Source: UBA1127 sp965116355
GTDB lineage: Bacteria; Chloroflexota; Dehalococcoidia; Lucifugimonadales; UBA1127
DNA: 64,000 nucleotides
NCBI GenBank assembly: GCA_965116355.1
Contig: OZ220679.1
Location: forward strand, 1,984,001-2,048,000
Direction of reading: 5' to 3'
Part shown: in pieces, positions 8,001 to 14,206 of the stretch
Position numbering within the stretch: the first letter of the stretch is position 1
Layout: the number at the start of each line of letters is the position of its first letter
The notes under the pieces: model-generated
What the model was told of the DNA's origin: nothing
Database searches by the model: none
What the model saw: the letters and a program-made list of their open reading frames with translations, nothing else
Position numbers and translations under genes: made by a program

Positions 8001-8255
8001 ATGGTGTGCCCAAGGTGCGGCGGGCGGGCCATGGTCGGCGGCAAGTGTTGGGCCTGCGGACATGGGGAACACCGTAATCCTGTGCTGATTGCCCCCCGTT
8101 CCAAGTGCACGGGATGCCACAAGGCAAGACCCATTACAGCGTTTCCCATTGACCGCTCCCGGCGCACCGGGCGCCGCCCCCGTTGCAGGGAGTGCGTCTC
8201 AGCGCAAGACCGAGCACGGGCGGCCAATCGGGTCATGGCCCGAACTGCGGCCTAA
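8001..8255 (+). CDS. Zinc-finger microprotein
   Basis: An 84-residue protein with three CxxC-type knuckles: CPRCGG and CWACGH in the first 25 residues, then CTGCHKARPITAFPIDRSRRTGRRPRC-type zinc motif ending CREC. The last part strongly resembles the protein at 12199-12525 (FPID-R), so the two are paralogues inside the element. GGAGGTGA directly upstream fixes the ATG at 8001. Likely nucleic-acid binding; no catalytic residues are seen. Confidence 0.7.
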   Translation: MVCPRCGGRAMVGGKCWACGHGEHRNPVLIAPRSKCTGCHKARPITAFPIDRSRRTGRRPRCRECVSAQDRARAANRVMARTAA

Positions 8256-8278
8256 AGCAGTTGCACCCCGCGCAAGAG

Positions 8279-8297
8279 ATGGTGTACGGTACACCAT
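8279..8297. promoter_or_regulatory. Perfect 19-bp palindrome, candidate operator
   Basis: ATGGTGTACGGTACACCAT is a perfect dyad with a single central base, located after the zinc-finger gene. A related dyad (ATGGT-N10-ACCAT) occurs at 12138-12169 in the same element, which suggests a shared regulator. Confidence 0.5.
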
Positions 8298-8319
8298 GTA
8301 GGGAACATTCCCTCCGCTT

Positions 8320-8352
8320 GCGGCCCTGAGTGCGGCTTACACTCAGGGCCGC
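8320..8352 (+). terminator. Rho-independent terminator
   Basis: Perfect 13-bp arms (8320-8332 and 8340-8352, GCGGCCCTGAGTG and complement) with a 7-base loop, followed by TTTATT. It ends the transcript of the 8001-8255 gene. Confidence 0.8.
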
Positions 8353-8393
8353 TTTATTCGTCCGTGAGCCGTGCAAATTGCCCGTGAGAGGGG

Positions 8394-8422
8394 GTTGCTC
8401 CCGGTTCGCGGCGCGTGCTAGC
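8394..8422 (+). promoter_or_regulatory. Candidate sigma-70-type promoter
   Basis: TTGCTC at 8394-8399 is followed after about 18 bases by TAGCGT. It lies after the preceding terminator and before the structured leader and the 8629 gene, so it could drive the main plus-strand gene block. Confidence 0.35.
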
Positions 8423-8447
8423 GTTGTGGTAGTTAAAGTGTTGGTTG

Positions 8448-8515
8448 TGGGTGACTGGCACGACTAAATGGGTAGCTACATGACAACCCGGACGGTCACC
8501 CACCCGTCCGGGTTG
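8448..8515 (+). ncRNA. Structured leader with terminator-like hairpin and competing arm
   Basis: Perfect 12-bp arms at 8484-8495 and 8504-8515 (CAACCCGGACGG and complement) form a hairpin followed by TTGTTTGTT, which resembles a terminator. An upstream segment GTGGGTGAC (8448-8456) is complementary to GTCACCCAC (8495-8503), which lies in the hairpin loop. This would allow a pseudoknot or an alternative fold. It could be a small RNA or an attenuator before the 8629 gene. Confidence 0.45.
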
Positions 8516-8628
8516 TTGTTTGTTGGGGGTGCACTCTGAACTAGCGGGTAGAACAGCCTAGCGGCGCCTTAAGCCCGGCCTACTTTGGCCGTTGGCGCAC
8601 CTAGGAAATACAAGCGGAGGACAGACAT

Positions 8629-8988
8629 GTGTCCCGAAGTGCGCCCGTAGCCCCCACCACCGGGGTGCCTGTGCTTCATCTCACGAACGCAAGTGGGGTC
8701 AAGCTGTGCCCGTTCGAGGGAGGCCCCACCGCCCCGGTCGACGCAATCCCCTGTGAAGGCCCACCCCTGTGCCCGTCGTGCGCCCTAGTGGAAGTTGCTG
8801 CCGTGGCCGAGAAGGCCAGCGCGGCGTGTGGCCCCGACCGCCAAACCCCCGACGCCAAGCTTCTCCGGCTCGTGGTGTCCCTGGCTACCACCCCGCCCAG
8901 CTACCACGCCGCCGTCATGCTCATCATAGGCGACGCCGTGGCCCAACTCGACGCCTACGTGGCCGAGATGGCGGGGGGTGCGACATGA
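8629..8988 (+). CDS. Uncharacterised element protein with Cys motif
   Basis: A 119-residue protein starting at GTG 8629, eight bases after GGAGG. An overlapping ATG at 8627 gives only a 7-codon frame. It has a CPF...C...CPSC motif in the first 55 residues and an Ala-rich helical C-terminal half. I do not recognise the family. Its stop overlaps the next start (ATGA), so the two are translationally coupled. Confidence 0.6.
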   Translation: MSRSAPVAPTTGVPVLHLTNASGVKLCPFEGGPTAPVDAIPCEGPPLCPSCALVEVAAVAEKASAACGPDRQTPDAKLLRLVVSLATTPPSYHAAVMLIIGDAVAQLDAYVAEMAGGAT

Positions 8989-9317
8989 CGTGGAGCGCAG
9001 CCCGCGATGCCGTGAAGTTCCAGCAGGAGAACCTCAACCGCGTCGAGAAGTCGGTGCGGAAGCTCATTCGGCACGGGCGTCAAATAGGTCCCAACGATCC
9101 CCGCCGCTGCGTGCCGAGGGAGCGCCTTGCCCGGCGCGTGAGGATGGACTTGCGCAAGCAAAAGGACGGCACCCTCGGCCCCGAGGTCATCAACCGCAAC
9201 ATTGATGACCTGATCGGGGACGAGAGCGACTTCCCGTTCAACACCCTTATGACGCCGGACGGGGCGCTCGTGGTGATTGAGAAGCCCCGCCGCAAGGGCA
9301 AGAGCCGGGGACGCTAA
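8985..9317 (+). CDS. Uncharacterised basic element protein
   Basis: A 110-residue, highly charged protein beginning MTWSAARDAVKFQQENLNRV, with a basic helical middle and a basic tail (PRRKGKSRGR). The ATG overlaps the stop of the preceding gene. No known domain was recognised; the charge pattern would suit a nucleic-acid-binding role, which is inference. Confidence 0.6.
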   Translation: MTWSAARDAVKFQQENLNRVEKSVRKLIRHGRQIGPNDPRRCVPRERLARRVRMDLRKQKDGTLGPEVINRNIDDLIGDESDFPFNTLMTPDGALVVIEKPRRKGKSRGR

Positions 9318-9478
9318 TCATGTCCGTAGGGGAAAGGGGTATCGGGGGTATGGGGTGCGTAGCTAAAACCCCCCTATATACCCCCATATATACAAATACG
9401 CTCGTATGTGACCAGATACGGAAGCGTGTACCCATCCAGCTACAGCGGTGCACACAACCGCACCTATGGAGGTAGGCC
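9318..9478. other. Regulatory/recombination-like spacer before serine recombinase
   Basis: The spacer holds AT-rich pentamers (CCCCCTATATACCCCCATATATA), a partial inverted repeat (GGGGGTAT / ATACCCCC), the string CAGATACGGAA (9413-9423) that recurs near the right end of the element (13956-13966), and a near copy of the attL-proximal sequence at 9422-9443. A GGAGGT ribosome-binding site ends it. Confidence 0.45.
9422..9443 (+). repeat. Near copy of attL-flanking sequence
   Basis: These 22 bases match 6551-6574 except for a 2-base gap and one or two changes; both start AAGCGTGTA and end CATCCAGCTAC. It may be an integrase arm-type binding site or the trace of an earlier rearrangement. Confidence 0.5.
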
Positions 9479-10171
9479 ATGCCAAGCGTTGTGATTTACG
9501 CGAGAGTAAGCACCGAAGAGGGCCAAGACCCGGCGGCCCAGGTGCACGCTTGCCGGGCCTACGCCGAGGCCAGAGGGTACACCGTGCAACGGGTCTACGA
9601 AGATCACGCCAGCGCGGTGGACTTCCGGGGCCGGGTAGCGTGGCGGGCTATGCTGGCCGACCTCAGGCGGTGGGCGCCCCGGCAACGGCCCAAGGCGGTG
9701 CTGGCCTACGCCATAGACCGTGTGGTGCGCAGCCTCATCGACTACGCCACCGTCACGGAGCAACTCCGGGCATTGGACGTGGCCCTCGTAACCACGGACG
9801 GCACACTGGGGGTGCTTGGGGCCGAGGGCGACCCCTACCGAGAGGCCATGGCGGGCATGGCCGCCGTATTCGCGGAACTGGAACGCAAGCTCATCGTGCG
9901 GCGGGTCCGCGCCGGCATGGACAACGCACGGGCCAAGGGGAAGCACCTGGGCCGGCCACCGCGCCTCATCGACTGGGAGGCGTGGGATGCCTTGCCGGAG
10001 GGATTGTCGCTCCAAAAGCGGGCCGGGGCCTTGGGGGTGCCCGCCAGCACCCTGCGGGACGCGGAAAAACGCCGTGCGGAAATGGGGGTGGCGTCCGGTG
10101 GGTGCGACGCGCTACCCACGGGGGCCGCAGTCGTTGGCAACCGGGAACCTACACCTTCCCGCACGGATTGA
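9479..10171 (+). CDS. Serine recombinase (resolvase/invertase family)
   Basis: This 230-residue protein has the resolvase N-terminal domain. The nucleophile is Ser11 in YARVSTEEG, an Arg cluster sits in YAIDRVVRS, and the E-helix ELERKLIVRRVRAGMDNARAKG precedes GRPP and a C-terminal helix-turn-helix (LSLQKRAGALGVPASTLRDAEK). Length fits the small resolvase/invertase class, not the large integrases. Together with the tyrosine integrase it gives the element two unrelated recombinases. Likely roles are dimer resolution or inversion inside the element. GGAGGT lies before the ATG. Confidence 0.88.
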   Translation: MPSVVIYARVSTEEGQDPAAQVHACRAYAEARGYTVQRVYEDHASAVDFRGRVAWRAMLADLRRWAPRQRPKAVLAYAIDRVVRSLIDYATVTEQLRALDVALVTTDGTLGVLGAEGDPYREAMAGMAAVFAELERKLIVRRVRAGMDNARAKGKHLGRPPRLIDWEAWDALPEGLSLQKRAGALGVPASTLRDAEKRRAEMGVASGGCDALPTGAAVVGNREPTPSRTD

Positions 10172-10181
10172 GGGGGTAACG

Positions 10182-10481
10182 ATGCTAGAGCCTGACGCAA
10201 TAGACCGCCTGGCGGCCACGACCAAGGCCGGAGAGCTGGCGTGGGCAATCAACTTCCACGGCAACCCCACGGCCACCGCCGCCGACGGGGTGCGCTACAT
10301 CCTTGACGCCGACGGCCTCACGCTGTTCGCGGTGCATCCGGGCCTTGGTGGCGTAGAGCGGTGCGCGGAGCCGTGGGTCAAGCGCGTACTGGCCCCGGTG
10401 GTGGCCCGCCACGCGGCCCCCTACACGCCACCACCACCGACGGTAAGACACCGCCGCCGGGCACGGGCGGCAAGGCCATGA
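10182..10481 (+). CDS. Uncharacterised 99-residue element protein
   Basis: Starts at ATG 10182 after AGGGGG, ten bases behind the serine recombinase. The N-terminal half is ordinary globular sequence (MLEPDAIDRLAATTKAGELA ...), the C-terminus is Pro/Arg-rich. The family is not recognised. The stop overlaps the next start (ATGA). Confidence 0.55.
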   Translation: MLEPDAIDRLAATTKAGELAWAINFHGNPTATAADGVRYILDADGLTLFAVHPGLGGVERCAEPWVKRVLAPVVARHAAPYTPPPPTVRHRRRARAARP

Positions 10482-10723
10482 GCCGCCCACGTGGGCCGAT
10501 GTGCACTCGATGCGGGGTGCGCCCCACGCCGCCCCGCCGCAACTGGCGGTTGGTGGTGCGGGCCTACGGGTTGACGCTTGCGCTCCGTTACCGGGGCCGC
10601 TTTCACCATTGGTGCCAACGGTGTCACAAGCGCGCCGAAAGTGACCACGACTCGACATATTATATTTCGCCACGACAGGGTTTCGGCCCGCCCCCTACCT
10701 GTAGTGACGGGCAAAGGATGTAG
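10478..10723 (+). CDS. Zinc-finger microprotein
   Basis: An 81-residue protein with CTRCG near residue 8 and CQRCHKR near residue 46, making a two-knuckle zinc ribbon, plus a basic loop. The ATG overlaps the previous stop. It is one of the element's series of CxxC microproteins. Confidence 0.6.
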   Translation: MSRPRGPMCTRCGVRPTPPRRNWRLVVRAYGLTLALRYRGRFHHWCQRCHKRAESDHDSTYYISPRQGFGPPPTCSDGQRM

Positions 10724-10800
10724 CTCGGGGAGGCGATGCAATCAGCGCGGTAAATGCACCACCCGTTACACCGGCAACAGGGCCGGGAGAGGCCGCCGAG

Positions 10801-11190
10801 TTGTTCGCCCGGCCCATGCCCCGCCGCTCCCCCGTGTGCGACGCGCGAGGGCCTAGGGCCTGCGCCCTAGAGCATGAGCGAGGGCAAAGGGGGCGGGCCT
10901 GCGTCTACGGCGGGTGCGAGCTGGGGCGGGACGAGCGCCGGGCCGCCCGAGCCGCCCAGGTGCTCGTGTGCGCGTGGGACGGGGCAGCGTTCCACCCCAA
11001 GGGCCGGGGGCCGCTCCCCCGCTACTGTTCTGGCGCCCACCGGACGAGGGCGGGCCGTGACCGCGCCCGGCGCCGGGTTGCCTATCTGAGGGAGATTGCC
11101 CACTTGCAGCACCTTGTGGCCACCGACCCCCGCGACGTGGAAGCCATTGCCCGGCTCGCTCAGCTCCATGCTCAAGGGCCGCCGCCATGA
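10801..11190 (+). CDS. FCS-type zinc-finger element protein
   Basis: The 129-residue frame contains CAWDGAAFHPKGRGPLPRYCS followed by HRTRAGRDRARR, the layout of phage/plasmid FCS-like fingers (CxxxGxxFxP...RYCSxxxRxRA). A helical C-terminal part follows. The start is uncertain: TTG at 10801 or ATG at 10816, neither with a clear ribosome-binding site. The stop overlaps the next ATG. Confidence 0.55.
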   Translation: MFARPMPRRSPVCDARGPRACALEHERGQRGRACVYGGCELGRDERRAARAAQVLVCAWDGAAFHPKGRGPLPRYCSGAHRTRAGRDRARRRVAYLREIAHLQHLVATDPRDVEAIARLAQLHAQGPPP

Positions 11191-11483
11191 CCGCCCCCAC
11201 CACGTGCGCTGGATGCGGTGGCCCCCTGCCCAAGCGGCGGGCCGACAAGGGCATGAGCCTTTGCCGATCCTGCACCAAGGAGCACAACCGGGCGGCCGCC
11301 GCCGTGGCACGGGCGGAGGCGGAGCGGGAGCGGGAGCGCATGGCGCACCTGCGGCCCGCCTACCGGGTGGGGTTGCGGGATGCACGGCGCGGGGTGTACG
11401 ACCCGGCCCGCGCCCTTACCGACCCCATGTATGAAGCTGGGGTAAAGGCGGGGCTGCGGGAAGGCCCAAGGAGACGAGGGTGA
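11187..11483 (+). CDS. Zinc-finger element protein
   Basis: A 98-residue protein with CAGCGGPLPKRRADKGMSLC and CRSC, a short zinc ribbon, then a long charged helix (AAAVARAEAERERERMAHL) that could form a coiled coil. It is coupled to its neighbours on both sides by overlapping start and stop codons (ATGA, GTGA). Confidence 0.6.
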   Translation: MTAPTTCAGCGGPLPKRRADKGMSLCRSCTKEHNRAAAAVARAEAERERERMAHLRPAYRVGLRDARRGVYDPARALTDPMYEAGVKAGLREGPRRRG

Positions 11484-12202
11484 GCACACAGCCACAACAC
11501 GCCACGGGGTGCGCCAGACGCCGCCAGACGGGGGGGAAAGCGTGCCGCCCCTACCCCTGGCCCACCCGCGCCGCGAAACGCAGCGTTTTGGGGCCATGCC
11601 ACGCGGGGGGTGACCTAGGTTGGGGGGCCGGTAACCTCGCGGAGGGCCACGGCAACATCCCCCACGGGCCGCAGGGCTCGGCGCCACCGCGCCCGCTCCG
11701 CCGCCTTGGCCCGGCACGGGCCGCACCGCGCATGGCCCCCGGTCGGCGACCAGCACCCCCCGACGATGCAAAGACCCGCCGCCCGCTTCTCGGCCACGTA
11801 TGCCCGTTGATCCGCGTTGTTGCTCATGCTCGTAGTATAAGGCGCGGGTCCGTTGCCGTGCGGCCTGGGGTAGGATGGCCTCATGGTGTATTGCTGGAAT
11901 TGCCGACGCTGGGTGTGGCCGTGCAATTGGCCGCGTCACATCACGTCGCGCCGCCACTACATGAGGGTGTTCCCCACCGGGTAGGCCCCGCCAACACCAA
12001 CCCTGTGCCGCTCAGTCGGTTGATTCCGCCCCGTTCCCGCCCGTGGCCGCCCCAAGGCCCACTCCGCCTTTGTTCCTCCCCGATGCGCGGTGTGTTCACA
12101 TGTCAAAAATTGCTTAGGGAAAGGAGTTTACAACTGCCGTGTGATGGTATAGGGTTACACCATCACACGACCCATAAGGGCCACGAAAGGGGTAGGCAAT
12201 GA
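11480..12202 (+). CDS. Possible HGG-like Cys-motif protein, C-terminal extent doubtful
   Basis: A GTG at 11480 overlaps the previous stop and starts a frame whose first 45 residues contain GCARRRQTGGKACR...PCHAGG, like the Cys/His 'HGG' motif of phage proteins. The remaining 190 residues have odd Pro/Arg/His composition and overlap the better-supported minus-strand gene at 11615-11827. The N-terminal part may be real and the rest a non-coding read-through. Confidence 0.3.
   Translation: MSTQPQHATGCARRRQTGGKACRPYPWPTRAAKRSVLGPCHAGGDLGWGAGNLAEGHGNIPHGPQGSAPPRPLRRLGPARAAPRMAPGRRPAPPDDAKTRRPLLGHVCPLIRVVAHARSIRRGSVAVRPGVGWPHGVLLELPTLGVAVQLAASHHVAPPLHEGVPHRVGPANTNPVPLSRLIPPRSRPWPPQGPLRLCSSPMRGVFTCQKLLRERSLQLPCDGIGLHHHTTHKGHERGRQ
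11615..11827 (-). CDS. Zinc-finger microprotein
   Basis: A 70-residue protein beginning MSNNADQRAYVAEKRAAGLC and containing CIVGGC...CGPCRAKAAERAR, a pattern typical of actinobacterial and phage two-knuckle proteins. It lacks a ribosome-binding site, but TATACT lies about 9 bases before the ATG, so a leaderless transcript is possible. It is the only minus-strand gene in this half of the element. Confidence 0.5.
   Translation of the reverse strand: MSNNADQRAYVAEKRAAGLCIVGGCWSPTGGHARCGPCRAKAAERARWRRALRPVGDVAVALREVTGPPT
11828..12137. other. Non-coding stretch in the element
   Basis: Apart from the low-confidence plus-strand frame, no gene is supported here. The far end is AT-richer (CATGTCAAAAATTGCTTAGGGAAAGGAG) and leads into the palindrome at 12138-12169. 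Confidence 0.35.
12138..12169. promoter_or_regulatory. Palindrome upstream of 12199 gene, candidate operator
   Basis: Perfect 11-bp arms CGTGTGATGGT and ACCATCACACG are separated by 10 bases and end 29 bases before the ATG at 12199. The inner half-sites (ATGGT/ACCAT) match those of the palindrome at 8279-8297. Confidence 0.55.
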
Positions 12203-12525
12203 CAACGGCGGTAGACACGAAGGTGTGCAGCAAGTGTGGGGTGGGCAAGCCCGTAATGGAGTACGGGGTAGACCGGAAACGCCCCGACGGACGGCGGGGC
12301 GTATGCAACGTGTGCCGGGGAGTCAAGGCTCGCCGCGCCGAGGCCGAGCCTCACAAGACGTGCGGCACGTGCCATGAGGCTAAGCCCTTGACCGACTTCC
12401 CCATCGACCGCCACCGCAAGGACGGGTACCGGAGCCAGTGCCGGGATTGCATGCTCAAGACCGACCGGGCGCGGGCGGAACGCCGCCGCCAGGAGGCTGA
12501 GACCGCCAAGGCGCAAGAGGGGTAA
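12199..12525 (+). CDS. Two-module zinc-finger protein
   Basis: A 108-residue protein with two similar modules: CSKCGVGKPVMEYGVDRKRPDGRRGVC...C and CGTCHEAKPLTDFPIDRHRKDGYRSQC...C. Each is a four-Cys knuckle of the kind found in many phage proteins related to HNH treble clefs, but without the catalytic His pair. It resembles the 8001-8255 protein. A charged helix follows. The palindrome upstream suggests tight regulation. Confidence 0.7.
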   Translation: MTTAVDTKVCSKCGVGKPVMEYGVDRKRPDGRRGVCNVCRGVKARRAEAEPHKTCGTCHEAKPLTDFPIDRHRKDGYRSQCRDCMLKTDRARAERRRQEAETAKAQEG

Positions 12526-12528
12526 GGC

Positions 12529-12714
12529 ATGGCGGAGCGGACGTACAGGGAAGTGAAGCGGGCAGAGGCCGCACGGCGCCGGGCCTCCGGCAAGTGCGTA
12601 TCGTGCGGCAACATGGCCGAGCCGGGGAGCGTTCGGTGCGCCGCGTGCAAGGCTAAGCGGCGTAAAGGTGCGGCGGGCAAGGCCGATAAAGGAGAGAACA
12701 ATGAGCCGACGTAA
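12529..12714 (+). CDS. Zinc-finger microprotein upstream of integrase
   Basis: A 61-residue basic protein with the EAARRRASGKCVSCG...CAACKAKRRK motif. It follows the preceding gene by three bases, and its last codons overlap the integrase start, so it may be a co-translated excision or regulatory factor. That role is a guess from position. Confidence 0.6.
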   Translation: MAERTYREVKRAEAARRRASGKCVSCGNMAEPGSVRCAACKAKRRKGAAGKADKGENNEPT

Positions 12715-13999
12715 CACGGGTAGCATCAAGGAGAAGCGCCCCGGCGTGTGGCAGATCGCCGTGGACGTATCCACACTCACGATGCGCACCGACGCCGGTT
12801 GGGCTTGCCCAACCGGCAAACAGCACCGCCGCTACGTGACTATCCACGGCACCCGCGAGGACGCCGAGCGGGAACGGATCAAGATGCTCTATGAGCGGGA
12901 CACGGGTACCTTGCCCACAGAACACGTGACCGTGAGCACCTTGGCTGACTGGTGGCTTCGGGCCGTAGTGGCCCCCGCCCAGCGGCCCCGCACCGTTGAT
13001 GACTACACCCGGCAGGTGCGAGTGCACATCAATCCAGCCCTAGGCAAAATGGACGCCCATAAGGTGAAGCCCCATCACGTCCAAGAGTTCTACAATCGCA
13101 AGCGGAACGCTCTAGGGGCCAGTAGCATCAGCAAGCTGGACCAAATCTTGCGGGGGATCTTCGACGCGGCCTGGCGCAACGACGTGGTGGGCACCAACCC
13201 CATGTCCAAGGTGACCCGCCCCAAGAGCGTCGGTGGGGGCACGCGCCGCCGCGATTGGCTCACCATTGACCAAGTGGAGGACATACTCGCGGACATGGAA
13301 TCCCACGGCGGCCGGTTTGCGGTGCTATGCCGCTTGCTTGCCGGTACGGGCCTACGCATTGGCGAGACCCTGGCGTTGGAGTGGCGGCACATAGACCTCG
13401 TGGGACGCAAGGTAGTGGTGGAACAAACGACTACCACCACGGCGGACGGCAAGCTCACAATAGGCCCGCCTAAGTCCGAGAACGGCTATCGGGTTGTGCC
13501 CATCATGGACGACGCCCTCATAGCCGCGCTTGTGGCGCACCGGACGGCTCAGGACACCTACCGAGAGAGCATGGGCGAGGCCTACACCCCATACGAGGAC
13601 GAGACTGGCAAGCGGTGGCTGGTGTTCCCAAAGGTGCGGCCCAATCAAGCGGGCGGGCTGTTGGCCAACCGCCAAGTGCAGCAAGCCGTTGCTGCCTACG
13701 GCACTCGCCCCCACGCCCTCCGCCACTTCTACGCCTCGCAACTGTTTGAGGCCGGGGCCAGGTTGCCACGGGTATCGCGCCTTATGGGCCACGCCAACAT
13801 TCACATCACCTCGGGGACTTACCTTCACCTTGACGACGAGGGCAACCGGGACGATGTGGCCTTGTTTGCGGAGCGCTTGGCGGCGGCCCGCGAGGCCCGG
13901 CAAGCGGAGGCCATTAGCGGTGCAATAGCGGCAACCCACGCGGAGGCCTTGCTGGCAGATACGGAAATCGGGAAAATGGCACCAAAGCGCGTAAGATGA
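12701..13999 (+). CDS. int: Tyrosine recombinase (phage-type integrase)
   Basis: The 432-residue protein has an AP2-like N-terminal arm-binding part, a SAM-like core-binding domain (about 75-165) and the catalytic domain. Catalytic residues are Arg219 in GTGLRIGE, His338 and Arg341 in HALRH, the GHANIHIT segment and Tyr374 as nucleophile in TYLHL. The start at 12701 follows GGAGAG. The stop codon (13997-13999) lies inside the 9-bp right core, so this enzyme most likely made the insertion. Confidence 0.93.
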   Translation: MSRRNTGSIKEKRPGVWQIAVDVSTLTMRTDAGWACPTGKQHRRYVTIHGTREDAERERIKMLYERDTGTLPTEHVTVSTLADWWLRAVVAPAQRPRTVDDYTRQVRVHINPALGKMDAHKVKPHHVQEFYNRKRNALGASSISKLDQILRGIFDAAWRNDVVGTNPMSKVTRPKSVGGGTRRRDWLTIDQVEDILADMESHGGRFAVLCRLLAGTGLRIGETLALEWRHIDLVGRKVVVEQTTTTTADGKLTIGPPKSENGYRVVPIMDDALIAALVAHRTAQDTYRESMGEAYTPYEDETGKRWLVFPKVRPNQAGGLLANRQVQQAVAAYGTRPHALRHFYASQLFEAGARLPRVSRLMGHANIHITSGTYLHLDDEGNRDDVALFAERLAAAREARQAEAISGAIAATHAEALLADTEIGKMAPKRVR

Positions 14000-14003
14000 T
14001 GAT
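13995..14003 (+). other. attR core of integrated element
   Basis: GATGATGAT, identical to attL at 6542-6550. The integrase stop codon is within it and the host gene's reading frame resumes at 14004. Confidence 0.75.
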
Positions 14004-14175
14004 CTGCGATGCGCTCCTGAACCACGAGCAGGGGGTCACCAACCTCGCGAACCGGGCACGAGGACTGGGCGCGTCGGAGGAAGAAGTCGCCGAGGCGCTG
14101 GGCGTCGCATACCTGATGGGCGGGCTGCCGGCGGCGGTGGCCGGAGCCAACGCGTACCGCAACGTGCAGCGGTAG
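14004..14175 (+). pseudogene. 3' part of the split carboxymuconolactone decarboxylase-like gene
   Basis: Read in the frame set by 6408-6550, this segment encodes CDALLNHEQGVTNLANRARG and on to GVAYLMGGLPAAVAGANAYR, ending with TAG at 14175. This is the C-terminal half of an AhpD/CMD-like fold, including the Cys and His expected in the active-site helix. It has no start of its own, so the gene is inactive while the element is present. Confidence 0.85.
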
Positions 14176-14206
14176 GACGTACGAGGTTCGGCGCAAGGAG
14201 GGGTTT

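Larger units (their letters stand above)
6551..14003 (+). mobile_element. 7.45 kb integrative element in a protein-coding gene
   Basis: The element is bounded by 9-bp direct repeats and separates two halves of one gene that rejoin in frame. A tyrosine recombinase gene ends inside the right-hand repeat, the usual arrangement for integrase-driven elements. Its contents are a serine recombinase, about ten proteins under 130 residues (most with CxxC zinc motifs), a reverse-strand three-gene module at the left end, strong terminators and two related palindromes. No capsid, terminase, relaxase, replication initiator or repressor was recognised. The many FCS- and HNH-like zinc microproteins resemble those of actinobacterial phages and plasmids. 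It could be a phage satellite, an integrated plasmid remnant or a new class of small integrative element. Confidence 0.88.

Noticed and set aside
7715..8236. Minus-strand 173-codon frame in the element.
   Set aside because: It lies opposite the zinc-finger gene, which has Cys motifs and a strong ribosome-binding site.
11172..11957. Minus-strand 261-codon frame in the element.
   Set aside because: Pro/Gly/Arg-rich shadow that conflicts with genes on both strands with clear Cys motifs.
6542..14003. Integration into a tRNA gene.
   Set aside because: Neither end shows a tRNA sequence; the target is clearly a protein-coding gene.
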